From positions 161,754 through 225,753 of the forward strand of contig CALSQM010000002.1 in NCBI GenBank assembly GCA_943788515.1: a stretch of DNA of 64,000 nucleotides, given 5' to 3'. Of this stretch, positions 43,461 through 52,126 are shown in pieces. The notes beneath the pieces are model-generated. The model had not been told where the DNA came from. It saw only the letters and a program-made list of their open reading frames with translations, and searched no databases. The stretch comes from an uncultured SAR86 cluster bacterium. GTDB lineage: Bacteria; Pseudomonadota; Gammaproteobacteria; Magnimaribacterales; D2472. Within the stretch, counting starts at the first letter, position 1. Each line of letters begins with the position of its first letter. Both the position numbers and the translations under genes were made by a program.

Positions 43461-44833
43461 ATCCCAAGATCTTTTATTTTTTTTGTAAGAGTATTTCTTC
43501 CTAGTCCAAGTAAAATGGCTGCTTCATTTTTTCTTCCATTAGTTTTCTCTAGAGCAGCTCTAATAATAATTTTGTCTAATTTTTTATTCGTAATCCCCAT
43601 TAAATCTTTGTCTACAGATGACGCAATATTTTTAACCCATGAGTTAAAACTTTCTTCCCAAGAGTCAGAAACAGTCTCCTCAGCTTCATAATCTTTTATT
43701 TCTGATGGGAGATCTTGGACTTTTACATTTTGAGTTGGAGTCATAAGCGCAAGCCAATAACAAGTATTTTCAAGCTGCCTTACATTTCCTGGCCAATCGT
43801 AGCCAGCAATAATACCCACAACCTCTGGAGAAAGAACCCTTAACTCCTCATCCAATGAATCAGAATGATTCTTTAAAAAATATTTGGTGAGAGCCCCAAT
43901 ATCTTCCTTCCTGTCCCTCAGAGGAGGCACATCTATCTTAATTACATTTAACCTATAAAAAAGATCTTCCCTAAAAGACTTTTGTGAAACTAGGTTATTT
44001 AAATTTTGGTGAGTTGCAGCAATTATTCTTACATCAACCTTAATTGGTTTATCACCACCGACTCTATAGAATTCCTTATTTGATAAAACCCTTAAAAGTC
44101 TTGTTTGCGAATCTAGCGGCATATCTCCAATTTCATCTAAAAATAAAGTTCCACCATTGGCTTGTTCAAACCTACCAATTCTTTTATCAACAGCACCAGT
44201 AAAAGCTCCTTTTTCATGACCAAACAACTCTGATTCAACCAGCTCTTTGGGGATATCTGCCATATTTAATGCTATAAAAGGCATATCATTCCTAGGGCTA
44301 TTTTTATGAAGAGACTTAGCTATTAATTCTTTTCCTGTTCCTGACTCTCCTTGAACCAAAACAGTTGCATTTGTATTCGAGAGCTTGCCAATTGCCCTAA
44401 AAACATTCTGCATTGAAGCAGACTCACCTATGATGTCGGTAGTTGGTTTTGTTTTTAGCCCCTTGGTGGCTGGTTTTTTTTCTAAAGCCCTATTTATAAT
44501 TTGGGTAGCTTCATCAAGATCAAAGGGTTTAGGAATATATTCAAAAGCTCCGCCTCCATAAGAATCTATAGCGGCTTGCATATCAGTAAACGCAGTCATA
44601 ATAATTACAGGAATATTCTCATGATTATCATTTATATGCTTAAGAAGATCATAGCCCAGCATTCCTGGCATTTGCACATCAGTTAATATTAAATCAGGCT
44701 CCTCGATTTTTAATTGTGTAACCACATCATCACCAGTAGAAAATGTTTTTACATCAAACCCAGAAGAAGAAAGACTTTCATCTAGAATAATTCTAATCGC
44801 ATTGTCATCATCAGCAACCCATACTTTATGCAC
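43457..44833 (-). CDS. ntrC: nitrogen regulation response regulator NtrC
   Basis: Sigma-54-dependent activator, 458 aa. The receiver domain has the phospho-acceptor Asp52 in [10 protein letters not shown]. The AAA+ domain has Walker A GESGTGKE, the sigma-54 contact loop GAFTGA, and [10 protein letters not shown]-terminal Fis-type helix-turn-helix ends in [17 protein letters not shown]. Overlaps ntrB by 8 bases. It should act with sigma-54, whose gene is not in the window, on the promoter upstream of the glutamine synthetase gene. Confidence 0.96.
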   Translation of the reverse strand: MHKVWVADDDNAIRIILDESLSSSGFDVKTFSTGDDVVTQLKIEEPDLILTDVQMPGMLGYDLLKHINDNHENIPVIIMTAFTDMQAAIDSYGGGAFEYIPKPFDLDEATQIINRALEKKPATKGLKTKPTTDIIGESASMQNVFRAIGKLSNTNATVLVQGESGTGKELIAKSLHKNSPRNDMPFIALNMADIPKELVESELFGHEKGAFTGAVDKRIGRFEQANGGTLFLDEIGDMPLDSQTRLLRVLSNKEFYRVGGDKPIKVDVRIIAATHQNLNNLVSQKSFREDLFYRLNVIKIDVPPLRDRKEDIGALTKYFLKNHSDSLDEELRVLSPEVVGIIAGYDWPGNVRQLENTCYWLALMTPTQNVKVQDLPSEIKDYEAEETVSDSWEESFNSWVKNIASSVDKDLMGITNKKLDKIIIRAALEKTNGRKNEAAILLGLGRNTLTKKIKDLGI

Positions 44834-45905
44834 TTTGAGCCCCTGAATTTAGTTTAATTGGAATTTGTATTGAAAAAGTAGTTTCTCCAGACTTGGTTTT
44901 AAAAGAAATTGCTCCCCCATGAATCCTAATAATATCTTGAGAAATTGAAAGCCCCAACCCTGATCCATCTTCTTTAGATGAAACCATGGGAAAAAAAACC
45001 TGTTCTTGAATATCAGTTGGTATGCCTGGCCCATTATCTATGATACTTACATCACAAATAGTTGAATGAAGGTTTCCGTTGATTGGCTGACTGTATGAAA
45101 CTCTTGATTTGATTGTTATAGCTGGATTATTTGTTAGAGATAAAGCTTGTTGAGCATTCTTCACGATATTTAATATCGCTTGAATAAATAAATCCTCGTC
45201 ACCATATATTTCCGGAATACTTGGATCATAGTCTCTCTTCAAGGTTAACCCATCATCTTTATCAACCTGAGACAATGCAAATACCTTTTCTAATGCAGAA
45301 TGAATATTAAAAAGTTCTAACTTAGGTTTTTTTGGAGGTGTTAATATTTTTGTAACTATATTATTCAACCTTTCAGTTTCATCTATTATTATTTTTAAGA
45401 ATTTTTTTGAAAAGTCATCATTTAACTTTGATGAGAGTATCTGTGCGCTTCCTTTAATCCCAGAAAGAGGATTCTTAACTTCATGAGCTAGAGTTCTTGC
45501 AAGATTTGCCGCTATCTTTTGGGTAGAAAAAATTTTTGATGAGTCAATAATCTTGTTTAGGTTATCAATGCATAACAATTCCATTATCAAGACATTGTCA
45601 TTTCCAGACCAGCTTACTGTAAGATCAACTATTCTATTTTTTTCTGATGATTTTGATAGCTTAAACCCTCTTTTGGTTACAGAGGCCCCTGTGGAGATAC
45701 AGTCTACGAGTAGTTTTGTTAATTCTTTAGAAGTCTCATCACTAAGTTGTTCAGTAATTATGCTCGCTTTAACACTGTTAAATATCCAACCATTGCTTGT
45801 AGCTGAATCATTCATCCAAACTATATTTAAATCCTTATCTAAAACAATAATTTCAGAAGCAAGCTGATTTAAGAGAGAGTTTTTTATAGTATTGATGTCA
45901 GCCAT
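44826..45905 (-). CDS. ntrB: nitrogen regulation sensor kinase NtrB
   Basis: Soluble histidine kinase (359 aa) that phosphorylates NtrC under nitrogen limitation. The N-terminal PAS domain (about 1-115) is followed by the H box LAHEVKNPLSGIKGSAQ around residue 140. The N box IVKNAQQAL and G boxes DNGPGIP and GSGLGLSIS come next. No membrane segments. It lies 41 bases downstream of the glutamine synthetase gene, with a hairpin in the gap. Confidence 0.94.
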   Translation of the reverse strand: MADINTIKNSLLNQLASEIIVLDKDLNIVWMNDSATSNGWIFNSVKASIITEQLSDETSKELTKLLVDCISTGASVTKRGFKLSKSSEKNRIVDLTVSWSGNDNVLIMELLCIDNLNKIIDSSKIFSTQKIAANLARTLAHEVKNPLSGIKGSAQILSSKLNDDFSKKFLKIIIDETERLNNIVTKILTPPKKPKLELFNIHSALEKVFALSQVDKDDGLTLKRDYDPSIPEIYGDEDLFIQAILNIVKNAQQALSLTNNPAITIKSRVSYSQPINGNLHSTICDVSIIDNGPGIPTDIQEQVFFPMVSSKEDGSGLGLSISQDIIRIHGGAISFKTKSGETTFSIQIPIKLNSGAQSA

Positions 45906-45911
45906 TTAAAG

Positions 45912-45937
45912 CCTAACCCCTCTTTCAAGGAGTTAGG
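45912..45937 (-). terminator. hairpin between glnII and ntrB (partial terminator)
   Basis: Read on the minus strand, CCTAACTCCT and AGGGGTTAGG form a 10-bp stem (one G-T pair) around a 6-base loop TGAAAG, followed by CTTT. The T run is weak, so it may attenuate rather than stop transcription, leaving lower ntrBC expression from the glutamine synthetase promoter, as known for glnA-ntrBC in enterics. Confidence 0.65.
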
Positions 45938-45946
45938 TTGTATAAA

Positions 45947-46930
45947 TTATTTTGTTAATGTTCCAACAATATGCGATAGGATTTTGTATGGATCAGCATT
46001 AGATGCAGGCCTTCTATCTTCTAAGTAACCATTCCAGTTATGTTCAACGGTATAAACAGGTATTCTTATACTAGCCCCTCTATCGCTCACTCCATATGAA
46101 AACTGGTCTATGCTTTGCGTTTCATGTAGCCCAGTCAATCTCATATCATTATCAGATCCATAAGCATCAATACCTTCTTTATGCACTGCGCCAAGCTTGT
46201 CACACATAGAATTAAATAATTCTTCACTGCCATTTGTTCTCATATCTTCATTTGAGAAGTTTGTATGCATGCCTGAACCATTCCAATCACCAGTTTTTGG
46301 TTTTGGATGAATATTGACGCCAACACCAAATTCTTCGGCAATTTTATATAGAAGATACCTACTTACCCATAGATCATCAGCAGCTTTAATACCTTTCCCT
46401 AGACATTGGTATTCCCATTGACCAAGGGCCACCTCAGCATTAGTTCCAGTGAGTGTTATTCCTAAATCTAGGCAAGCCTGTAAATGAATATCTGAAATTT
46501 CTCTTCCAACAACATTGCCAGCACCAACTCCACAATAGTAATCACCTTGAGCTTTTGGTTCGCCTTTTTCCCATCCTAGAGGATCTCCTGTTTCAGGATC
46601 TGTAAAAAAGAATTCTTGTTCAAAACCAAACCACCACTCATCAGTAACCACTGCTTCTGCTGCAGCTCTAAAGTTTGACGGGTGAGTTGTATGATCAGCT
46701 GATTGGACTTGTGTCATTACAATATCGTGACCGTTCTCATTTGCATAAGTTTGAACAGGTATCAATAGACAATCAGAGCTTCCGCCTTCAGCTTGCTGTG
46801 TAGATGATCCATCAAAAGACCAGTCAGGTGGAGTGTCTGCATCTGTTGCTTTAACTTTGCTTCTCATTGATGACTCGGGTTTGTAACCATCAAGCCATAT
46901 ATATTCGTATGTTTTATAGTTTATTGACAT
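45947..46930 (-). CDS. glnII: glutamine synthetase type II (GSII)
   Basis: Eukaryotic-type glutamine synthetase, about 327 aa, not the 470 aa GSI typical of this locus. GSII motifs: WLDGYK near the N-terminus, WSFDGSSTQQAEG, GFEQEFFF, the NVVGREISDIH segment, HPKPKTGDWNGSGMHTNFS and LEDRRPASNADPY. The start is ATG 46930, chosen because a perfect AGGAG lies 5 bases upstream; a longer frame from 46966 has no such site. It lies upstream of ntrB-ntrC and behind a sigma-54 promoter. The GSI adenylylation tyrosine is absent, as expected for GSII. Confidence 0.93.
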   Translation of the reverse strand: MSINYKTYEYIWLDGYKPESSMRSKVKATDADTPPDWSFDGSSTQQAEGGSSDCLLIPVQTYANENGHDIVMTQVQSADHTTHPSNFRAAAEAVVTDEWWFGFEQEFFFTDPETGDPLGWEKGEPKAQGDYYCGVGAGNVVGREISDIHLQACLDLGITLTGTNAEVALGQWEYQCLGKGIKAADDLWVSRYLLYKIAEEFGVGVNIHPKPKTGDWNGSGMHTNFSNEDMRTNGSEELFNSMCDKLGAVHKEGIDAYGSDNDMRLTGLHETQSIDQFSYGVSDRGASIRIPVYTVEHNWNGYLEDRRPASNADPYKILSHIVGTLTK

Positions 46931-46968
46931 TGTTTCTCCTAAAATTTTTAAACCTACACAATTCATAA

Positions 46969-46984
46969 AGCAATTATCATGCCA
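46969..46984 (-). promoter_or_regulatory. sigma-54 (RpoN) promoter of glnII
   Basis: The minus strand reads TGGCATGATAATTGCT, matching TGGCACG-N4-TTGCW at all but one position, with correct -24 GG to -12 GC spacing. The predicted transcription start is near 46958, giving a leader of about 27 bases before the AGGAG and ATG at 46930. This is one of the strongest regulatory matches in the window. Confidence 0.82.
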
Positions 46985-47022
46985 TTATTAAATTGATATT
47001 TGCACAATAAAAGAGACTATTA

Positions 47023-47039
47023 TGCACTATTTTAGAACA
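47023..47039. promoter_or_regulatory. candidate NtrC enhancer site 1
   Basis: The 17-mer TGCACTATTTTAGAACA matches the NtrC consensus TGCACYAWWWTGGTGCA at about 14 of 17 positions. It is centred about 73 bases upstream of the predicted sigma-54 start site. Confidence 0.6.
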
Positions 47040-47052
47040 TTAGAGCATTAAA

Positions 47053-47069
47053 TGCACTTATAAAGCGCA
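47053..47069. promoter_or_regulatory. candidate NtrC enhancer site 2
   Basis: The 17-mer TGCACTTATAAAGCGCA matches the NtrC consensus at about 13 of 17 positions, with both half-sites recognisable. It is centred 30 bases from site 1, close to three helical turns, so paired NtrC dimers could bind the same face, as at the enteric glnA enhancer. Confidence 0.55.
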
Positions 47070-47070
47070 A

Positions 47071-47646
47071 TTAAGTCATAGATAAGAATTTTTTAATCTT
47101 TGTAAACTTATTTGATAATGATTGATAGGAGTGATCTCCACCAAATGTAATATCAATATGGACGCCATTAAAATATGAAATTGCTTTATCAAACGCTAAG
47201 ATTTCATCTCCAGATTCAACCAGAACCATTATATTGGAATGGTTAGATAGTTTTTTGTAACTTAGATTTTTAAGAAAGGAAATATCCTCCTCACTTATTA
47301 TAAATTTATTGCCAGTAGAGTAATTTTCATTCTCACCAAGGTTCTTATCAAAACCGATCAATGGAGGAATTGCAGGATTTATTAGAACAGCCTTGGTTGA
47401 AAGAAGCTGAGAATAATACAATGCATAATATCCTCCTAAGGAACTTCCCATAAAAACAATATCTGTTTCGCAGCTTTTAATTAAGTCATTTATCTGGGTA
47501 TTAGCATCCTGAAACTTATCACTTAGATCAGGAATAATTATGGAAGTATTTTTAGTATCAGTTTTAATAAATTGTTTTAGATTATCAGCTTTTTTTGAAT
47601 CCGATGAAGATTTAAACCCATGAAAATAAATAATGGTTTTACTCAT
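47071..47646 (-). CDS. YqiA-type alpha/beta-hydrolase (UPF0227)
   Basis: About 191 aa esterase of the YqiA family. The IYFHGFKSSSDSKKA N-terminus and the nucleophile elbow GSSLGGYYA are present, with a C-terminal histidine in GGDHSYQ. I start at ATG 47646, which overlaps the stop of the upstream DUF1249 gene and is followed at once by the first strand; an upstream start at 47682 would add 12 residues lying inside that gene. Natural substrate unknown. Confidence 0.86.
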   Translation of the reverse strand: MSKTIIYFHGFKSSSDSKKADNLKQFIKTDTKNTSIIIPDLSDKFQDANTQINDLIKSCETDIVFMGSSLGGYYALYYSQLLSTKAVLINPAIPPLIGFDKNLGENENYSTGNKFIISEEDISFLKNLSYKKLSNHSNIMVLVESGDEILAFDKAISYFNGVHIDITFGGDHSYQSLSNKFTKIKKFLSMT

Positions 47647-48085
47647 TATCAATAATTTTTTGCAAACTCTCTTTAGAAGCAATGCCAGATATAAAGATGC
47701 TTTCTAGCCATTCTGTTAAAAATCTATTTTGTTGTGCTTTTTCATCCAATGAGTGCGTCTTTGATGCTTTGTAATAAAATGGAAGTGATTTTTCTCCCTG
47801 ATACTCTAGAACTTCAGCTAATTGCGCATCAATACTAATCTGTATTTTTAAGATAAAGGTATTGATTTCCTCAGGGTCGGCAGGATTCTGCTTGGCTTCA
47901 ACTAAGAGAGTGTGCTTAGTTCTATTAAGCACTTCAAAACTAATTGCCGAAGATGAAAGATCAGGATTTATAGCTTCAAACTCATATCGGCTTTCCTTGA
48001 ATTCATTTAAAAGCTTTTTTAAACGTAAAAAGTTCCCCTCACAAATTGCCAGATGATGTGATGTTATAGGAAGTGTTTTGATCAT
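47639..48085 (-). CDS. DUF1249 protein (YqiB-like)
   Basis: 148 aa cytoplasmic protein of the YqiB/DUF1249 family. Its N-terminal HHLAICEGNFLRLKKLL helix and central TLLVEAKQ strand, followed by the VLEYQGEK stretch, are family traits. Function is unknown. In E. coli yqiB lies in the same small cluster as yqiA, and here the two genes overlap by 8 bases, which supports both assignments. Confidence 0.85.
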   Translation of the reverse strand: MIKTLPITSHHLAICEGNFLRLKKLLNEFKESRYEFEAINPDLSSSAISFEVLNRTKHTLLVEAKQNPADPEEINTFILKIQISIDAQLAEVLEYQGEKSLPFYYKASKTHSLDEKAQQNRFLTEWLESIFISGIASKESLQKIIDNE

Positions 48086-48087
48086 TA

Positions 48088-49230
48088 CTAAATTCTATAT
48101 TCTTTTTTTATAGGTGTATATTCTTGACAGGCTTGTAAGTAATTTTCAATAGATTTCCCTTCTTCATAGCAAAACTTTTTTATAGCATCCCTAAAATCTT
48201 TTTTAAGAATAAAGTGATAAGAGTCACAGGCTCGTGGTTCAAAGCCACGTCTTATCTTGTGCTCACCTTGAACACCTGGATCAAAAAACTCAATATTATT
48301 CTTGATACAGTAATCTATTCCTTGATAGTAACAACATTCAAAATGAAGATTATCTATATTTTCGAATGAGCCCCAGTGCCTGCCATATAGTGTATTTTCA
48401 CCTTGAAAACAGAGCGAACCTGCAATCTTTTTATTATCATATTCAGCAAAAAAAATTACTGGTTTTAAGGTATCTTTATCTTTATGAATGACCCTAAAGA
48501 AATCATTATTTAAATATGGAGCTTGCATCCTTTCTGTATATGTATTTTTATAAAAAAGATAAAACTCATCCCAATCCTTTTCAGTAATTGAATTAGAGTC
48601 TTTTGTAATGAAATTGATACCAAGTTCATTGATCTTTTTTCTTTCAGTTTTTATATTTTTTCTTTGCTTGGATGTAAATATATTTAGATAGTCATCAAAT
48701 TCATCATATTTTTTGTTATTCCAAACAAACCTATAACCATTTCTTTTTATAAAACCATGAGAAAGCAAGTGCTCTCCAAAATCCTGATCAGGAAAAAGAA
48801 TATGCCAGGTTTCAATATTTTTTTCTTTCATCAAATCTTTGGTTATATCAATACAGTGGTCTTGATTGCTAGCATGCTTTGTTATAATTTTTTTAGTCTC
48901 GCAGGGCGTAAAGGGAATCGCGCTTAAAAGTTTAGGGTAATAGTTCCTATTTGTTCTATTAAGAGCGTAAGACCACTGGTGGTCAAAAATAAATTCGCCT
49001 TGACTGTTATTTTTAAGATACAAGGGCATAAAGCTGTTCAATTTGTCTTCATTAAAAGAGGCAAAATGAAAAGGTTGCCATCCAGTTGAGGCATTCACTG
49101 AGCCACTTCTTTCTAGCGCATCTAAAAATTCATATGACATGAATGGAGACCTATACCCATTTAAGTTTTCTTTGAAATCACTAATGAGTATGTCAGAGAT
49201 ACTATTTAAAAATTTATTTTTAATGCCCAT
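48088..49230 (-). CDS. GNAT/FemAB-like N-acyltransferase (DUF482, PF04339)
   Basis: 380 aa protein of the family once called peptidogalycan biosynthesis proteins, with two GNAT-like folds. Recognisable parts are SPFMSYEFLDALERSGSV and the WQPFHF start, the RKNIKTERKKI helix, the CFQGENTLYGRHWGS segment and a C-terminal FDPGVQGEHKIRRGFEP motif, which is diagnostic. The acyl acceptor is unknown. It sits between yqiB and ubiA with gaps of 2-3 bases, so it is probably co-transcribed. Confidence 0.85.
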   Translation of the reverse strand: MGIKNKFLNSISDILISDFKENLNGYRSPFMSYEFLDALERSGSVNASTGWQPFHFASFNEDKLNSFMPLYLKNNSQGEFIFDHQWSYALNRTNRNYYPKLLSAIPFTPCETKKIITKHASNQDHCIDITKDLMKEKNIETWHILFPDQDFGEHLLSHGFIKRNGYRFVWNNKKYDEFDDYLNIFTSKQRKNIKTERKKINELGINFITKDSNSITEKDWDEFYLFYKNTYTERMQAPYLNNDFFRVIHKDKDTLKPVIFFAEYDNKKIAGSLCFQGENTLYGRHWGSFENIDNLHFECCYYQGIDYCIKNNIEFFDPGVQGEHKIRRGFEPRACDSYHFILKKDFRDAIKKFCYEEGKSIENYLQACQEYTPIKKEYRI

Positions 49231-49233
49231 TGC

Positions 49234-50088
49234 CTATATTAAAAATATTTCTGTAGCAAAGCCAAGAACTGCAACCAAACCAATGTAGTTATTTATCTTA
49301 AAAGCATTCAGATATAGTTCTTTCTTTGCTAACTGATTTTGGGAGTAAAGAAGAAGTGATAATATTCCTATGGTGAATAAAAAGAAAATAGAAAACTCAT
49401 TTAAATAAGCAATTAATAAAAGTGATGCATAAAAAATAAGATGCAAAATATTAGCAATAAATATTGTTTTATCCCCCCAAAGGATTGGAGTTGAGTTTAT
49501 GCCAATTTTCTTATCATCATTAATGTCTTCTAGCGCATAGAAGCTATCAAAGCTAACAATCCAGGCTACAAGACCAAAATATAAAATAATAATTGATAAC
49601 GAAAAAATTTCAGATTGAAGTGAATATGAAATCACTGATCCTGACCCGAATGTTATGCCTAATATAAGTTGTGGAGCTTTTAAGAATCTTTTAGAAAGAG
49701 GATACAAGACAATCAAAAGCGAAACACATAGTGCAATTTTTATTGTTAGCAGCGGTGTTGCTAATAGCAAGCTAAATGAAGCTATAGATAATATAATAAA
49801 AAATATCCAGGCTTCTCCAAGTGAAATATTCCCTGATGCAAGCGGTCTCTCTTTTGTTCTTTCAACTGCTTTATCAAAATCACGATCACTTATATCGTTA
49901 ATTACACACCCGCATGATCTTACTAAAATTGAACCAACTACAACAATAAGTATATTTTCAAAATCAATAGACCCATTTGAGATTGCCCCAAGAAGAAGGC
50001 CAAGCAAAGAAGGCCAAAGTAATAAATAAATACCTATTGGCTTATCGAGTCTAGCTAAATGGGCGTAATTTAATATCTTAGATTTCAT
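49234..50088 (-). CDS. ubiA: 4-hydroxybenzoate octaprenyltransferase UbiA
   Basis: Membrane prenyltransferase joining the polyprenyl side chain to 4-hydroxybenzoate in ubiquinone synthesis. Two Asp-rich motifs are visible: NDISDRDFD near residue 63 and the DINDDKKIG region near 190. About eight membrane helices in 284 aa, beginning with the LARLDKPIGIYLLLWPS signature. It starts one base after ubiC, the enzyme that makes its substrate. Confidence 0.94.
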   Translation of the reverse strand: MKSKILNYAHLARLDKPIGIYLLLWPSLLGLLLGAISNGSIDFENILIVVVGSILVRSCGCVINDISDRDFDKAVERTKERPLASGNISLGEAWIFFIILSIASFSLLLATPLLTIKIALCVSLLIVLYPLSKRFLKAPQLILGITFGSGSVISYSLQSEIFSLSIIILYFGLVAWIVSFDSFYALEDINDDKKIGINSTPILWGDKTIFIANILHLIFYASLLLIAYLNEFSIFFLFTIGILSLLLYSQNQLAKKELYLNAFKINNYIGLVAVLGFATEIFLI

Positions 50089-50089
50089 T

Positions 50090-50575
50090 CTAAAAAAGGA
50101 AGACCTCCATCACAGAGAAAGGCTGCTCATTAACTGAATATCTTATTTTTCTTCCCCAGAAAGTATCTTGTTGTAATTTAAATGATGCATAGACTGACTT
50201 TTCTTTCTTGAATATTTTTTTTTCAAATAAAATATCTCCAAGCGGCCTTGTACCAAGTTTGCCAAGTTCAGCAAATCCTTTTTCAATTGTTAGTAAAGGG
50301 ATAATAGTCCTAGCAAAAACTAATGGTATCTGATCTCCATGAAGTACAACCTCTCTTACTTTAAATTCTTTAGCCAATGAACCAATAAATTGCTGATCCT
50401 GAACTTCTACTTCTCCAATATCATCTCTTAGTAACTCAAGACTAAAGCTCTTTTCTTTACTAATTCTTTTGGTAATTGGCCCCAGTTCAAGCAGCCATGA
50501 TTTCATAAAATCATTTTTTACATCTTCATGAATAGTTTCATAATTCTTCCAAGATGATATTTGATTGAGCTGCAT
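50090..50575 (-). CDS. ubiC: chorismate lyase UbiC
   Basis: Converts chorismate to 4-hydroxybenzoate and pyruvate, the first committed step of ubiquinone synthesis. The 161 aa sequence is divergent, as usual for UbiC. Recognisable parts are the SWLLELGPITKRI start, the REVVLHGDQIPLVFARTIIP core and the LGTRPLGDILF motif. It is coupled to ubiA and divergent from the rubredoxin gene, an arrangement also found in pseudomonads. Confidence 0.88.
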   Translation of the reverse strand: MQLNQISSWKNYETIHEDVKNDFMKSWLLELGPITKRISKEKSFSLELLRDDIGEVEVQDQQFIGSLAKEFKVREVVLHGDQIPLVFARTIIPLLTIEKGFAELGKLGTRPLGDILFEKKIFKKEKSVYASFKLQQDTFWGRKIRYSVNEQPFSVMEVFLF

Positions 50576-50643
50576 AGTTATGTTTTCTAAATCTGATATT
50601 ATACTCGGAAGTTTTTATTAATATTTATAACATTTATTAAATT

Positions 50644-50814
50644 ATGGAATTAAAAAAGTGGGAATGTATAGTGTGCGGGCTAATTTATGATGAGGAGCTT
50701 GGCTGGCCAGATGATGGTATTGAGCCTGGAACTAAATGGGAAGATGTGCCCGATGATTGGTTATGCCCAGAATGTGGTGTTGGAAAGGAAGACTTTGATA
50801 TGATAGAAATATAA
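50644..50814 (+). CDS. rubredoxin
   Basis: A short gene of 56 aa. Two CxxC-type iron ligands are present: CIVCGLIYD near residues 8-11 and [11 protein letters not shown] near 42-45. Typical rubredoxin residues between them include [11 protein letters not shown] and W..VPDDW. It is a one-electron carrier with Fe(Cys)4, and could serve alkane/P450-type oxygenases or reductive stress enzymes. The TAA stop overlaps the next ATG (TAATG) at 50814. It is divergent from ubiC by 68 bases. Confidence 0.96.
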   Translation: MELKKWECIVCGLIYDEELGWPDDGIEPGTKWEDVPDDWLCPECGVGKEDFDMIEI

Positions 50815-52064
50815 TGATTGATGCGCCAAAAAATCTAACCAGAAACATCCTCCTTGGAATGCTGGCTGGTTTTGTTCTTGGCGCCATTCTTTATTATTCT
50901 AATTTTCTTCCATTAAGTCTGAAGGATTTCATTGATATTTATGTTTTTAATCTAGGTAGCTCTGTTTTTGTTAATCTATTGAAGTTGCTTATCGTGCCTT
51001 TAGTTTTCTTTTCTCTTGTTTCTGGGATTTCATCTCTTACAAACATGACAAGCCTGGGAAACATAACTTTAAAAACAGTGTCATTATATCTATCAACAAC
51101 AGCCATTGCGGTTACTCTGTCTTTAATTGTTGGTTCTATTTTTAAACCAGGCTCTGGATACTCATCTAGTATTTCTCCTCCGGACAAGCTTCCACAAGGC
51201 CAAGGTATTTATGAAACTATTTTAGACATTTTCCCTTCAAATATTATTGAAGCTATGGCAAACAATCAAATGTTAGCAGTTGTATTTTTTAGTATTTTAT
51301 TTGGACTGGCTTTAAATAAGACTAACCATTTAACTAATAACTTTAGTGAATCTTTTGAAAAACTTAATACTGTATTTATGCAGCTTGTGATTATGATTAT
51401 CTCATTTGCTCCAATAGGTGTATTTTGTTTAATTGGAAAATTTGTTATAGCTGATGGGCTTGATATTTTTCAAGAAGCCTTTAAATATGTAACTTTACTG
51501 ATATTAGTTTTATTTATTCATGCATTTGTTACTTATTCTTTGATACTCAAAATGTTTACCAATCTAAGTTTATTAACCTTCTTCAAGAAAATGAGGGAGG
51601 TGGCAATCTTCGCATTCTCAACCTCATCTAGCGCAGCAACTATCCCTGTAACTTTAAAAACAGTTCAAGATAGCCTTGGCGTCAATAAGAATGTTGCATC
51701 TTTTGTAATTCCTGTTGGGGCAACAATAAATATGGATGGGACCGCAATCATGCAAGGGATGGCAACAGTATTTATTGCACAAATGTCTGGCATTGATTTA
51801 TCTCTTATTCAGTATATCCAAGTTGTTATTTTGGCAGTTGTAACCTCAATTGGTACAGCGGCAGTGCCCTCTGCTGGAACTATAACCTTAGTAATAATTC
51901 TCCAACAGTTTGGTCTACCTTTGGAAGCAATCGGTATTATATTAGCAGTAGATAGAATTCTTGATATGTTAAGAACATCCGTAAATGTAACTGGCGATGC
52001 CGCGGTTGCCTGTATCGTTGCAAATTCTGAAGGGTTGCTAGATAAAAATATTTACAATAAATAG
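50814..52064 (+). CDS. dicarboxylate/amino acid:cation symporter (DAACS)
   Basis: Sodium- or proton-coupled carboxylate/amino acid symporter of the GltP/DctA family, 416 aa. Family motifs include SSSAATIPVTL, the PVGATINMDGTA segment and the DRILDMLRTSVNVTGDAAVA C-terminal helix, with the NMDGT and DxxxxxxRT residues that bind substrate and cation. About eight helices plus two re-entrant loops. The substrate (glutamate, aspartate or C4-dicarboxylate) is not determinable. Its start overlaps the rubredoxin stop. Confidence 0.93.
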   Translation: MIDAPKNLTRNILLGMLAGFVLGAILYYSNFLPLSLKDFIDIYVFNLGSSVFVNLLKLLIVPLVFFSLVSGISSLTNMTSLGNITLKTVSLYLSTTAIAVTLSLIVGSIFKPGSGYSSSISPPDKLPQGQGIYETILDIFPSNIIEAMANNQMLAVVFFSILFGLALNKTNHLTNNFSESFEKLNTVFMQLVIMIISFAPIGVFCLIGKFVIADGLDIFQEAFKYVTLLILVLFIHAFVTYSLILKMFTNLSLLTFFKKMREVAIFAFSTSSSAATIPVTLKTVQDSLGVNKNVASFVIPVGATINMDGTAIMQGMATVFIAQMSGIDLSLIQYIQVVILAVVTSIGTAAVPSAGTITLVIILQQFGLPLEAIGIILAVDRILDMLRTSVNVTGDAAVACIVANSEGLLDKNIYNK

Positions 52065-52103
52065 TATTTAAATACGTCTTTTTTATAATAATTTGATAGA
52101 ATG

Positions 52104-52119
52104 CCCTTTTTAAAAAGGG
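52104..52119. promoter_or_regulatory. perfect palindrome over the hppA ribosome-binding site
   Basis: CCCTTTTTAAAAAGGG is a 16-bp perfect palindrome. Its right arm overlaps the AAGGGG Shine-Dalgarno sequence, which lies about 7 bases before the hppA ATG at 52127. A TAGAAT hexamer, a possible -10 element, lies just upstream. The palindrome could fold only poorly without a loop, so a protein-binding site is also possible. Confidence 0.4.
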
Positions 52120-52126
52120 GTTCCAT

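Noticed and set aside
47001..47017. A third possible NtrC site beginning TGCACAATAA
   Set aside because: Only one half-site is recognisable; it matches about half of the consensus, so I kept only the two better sites.
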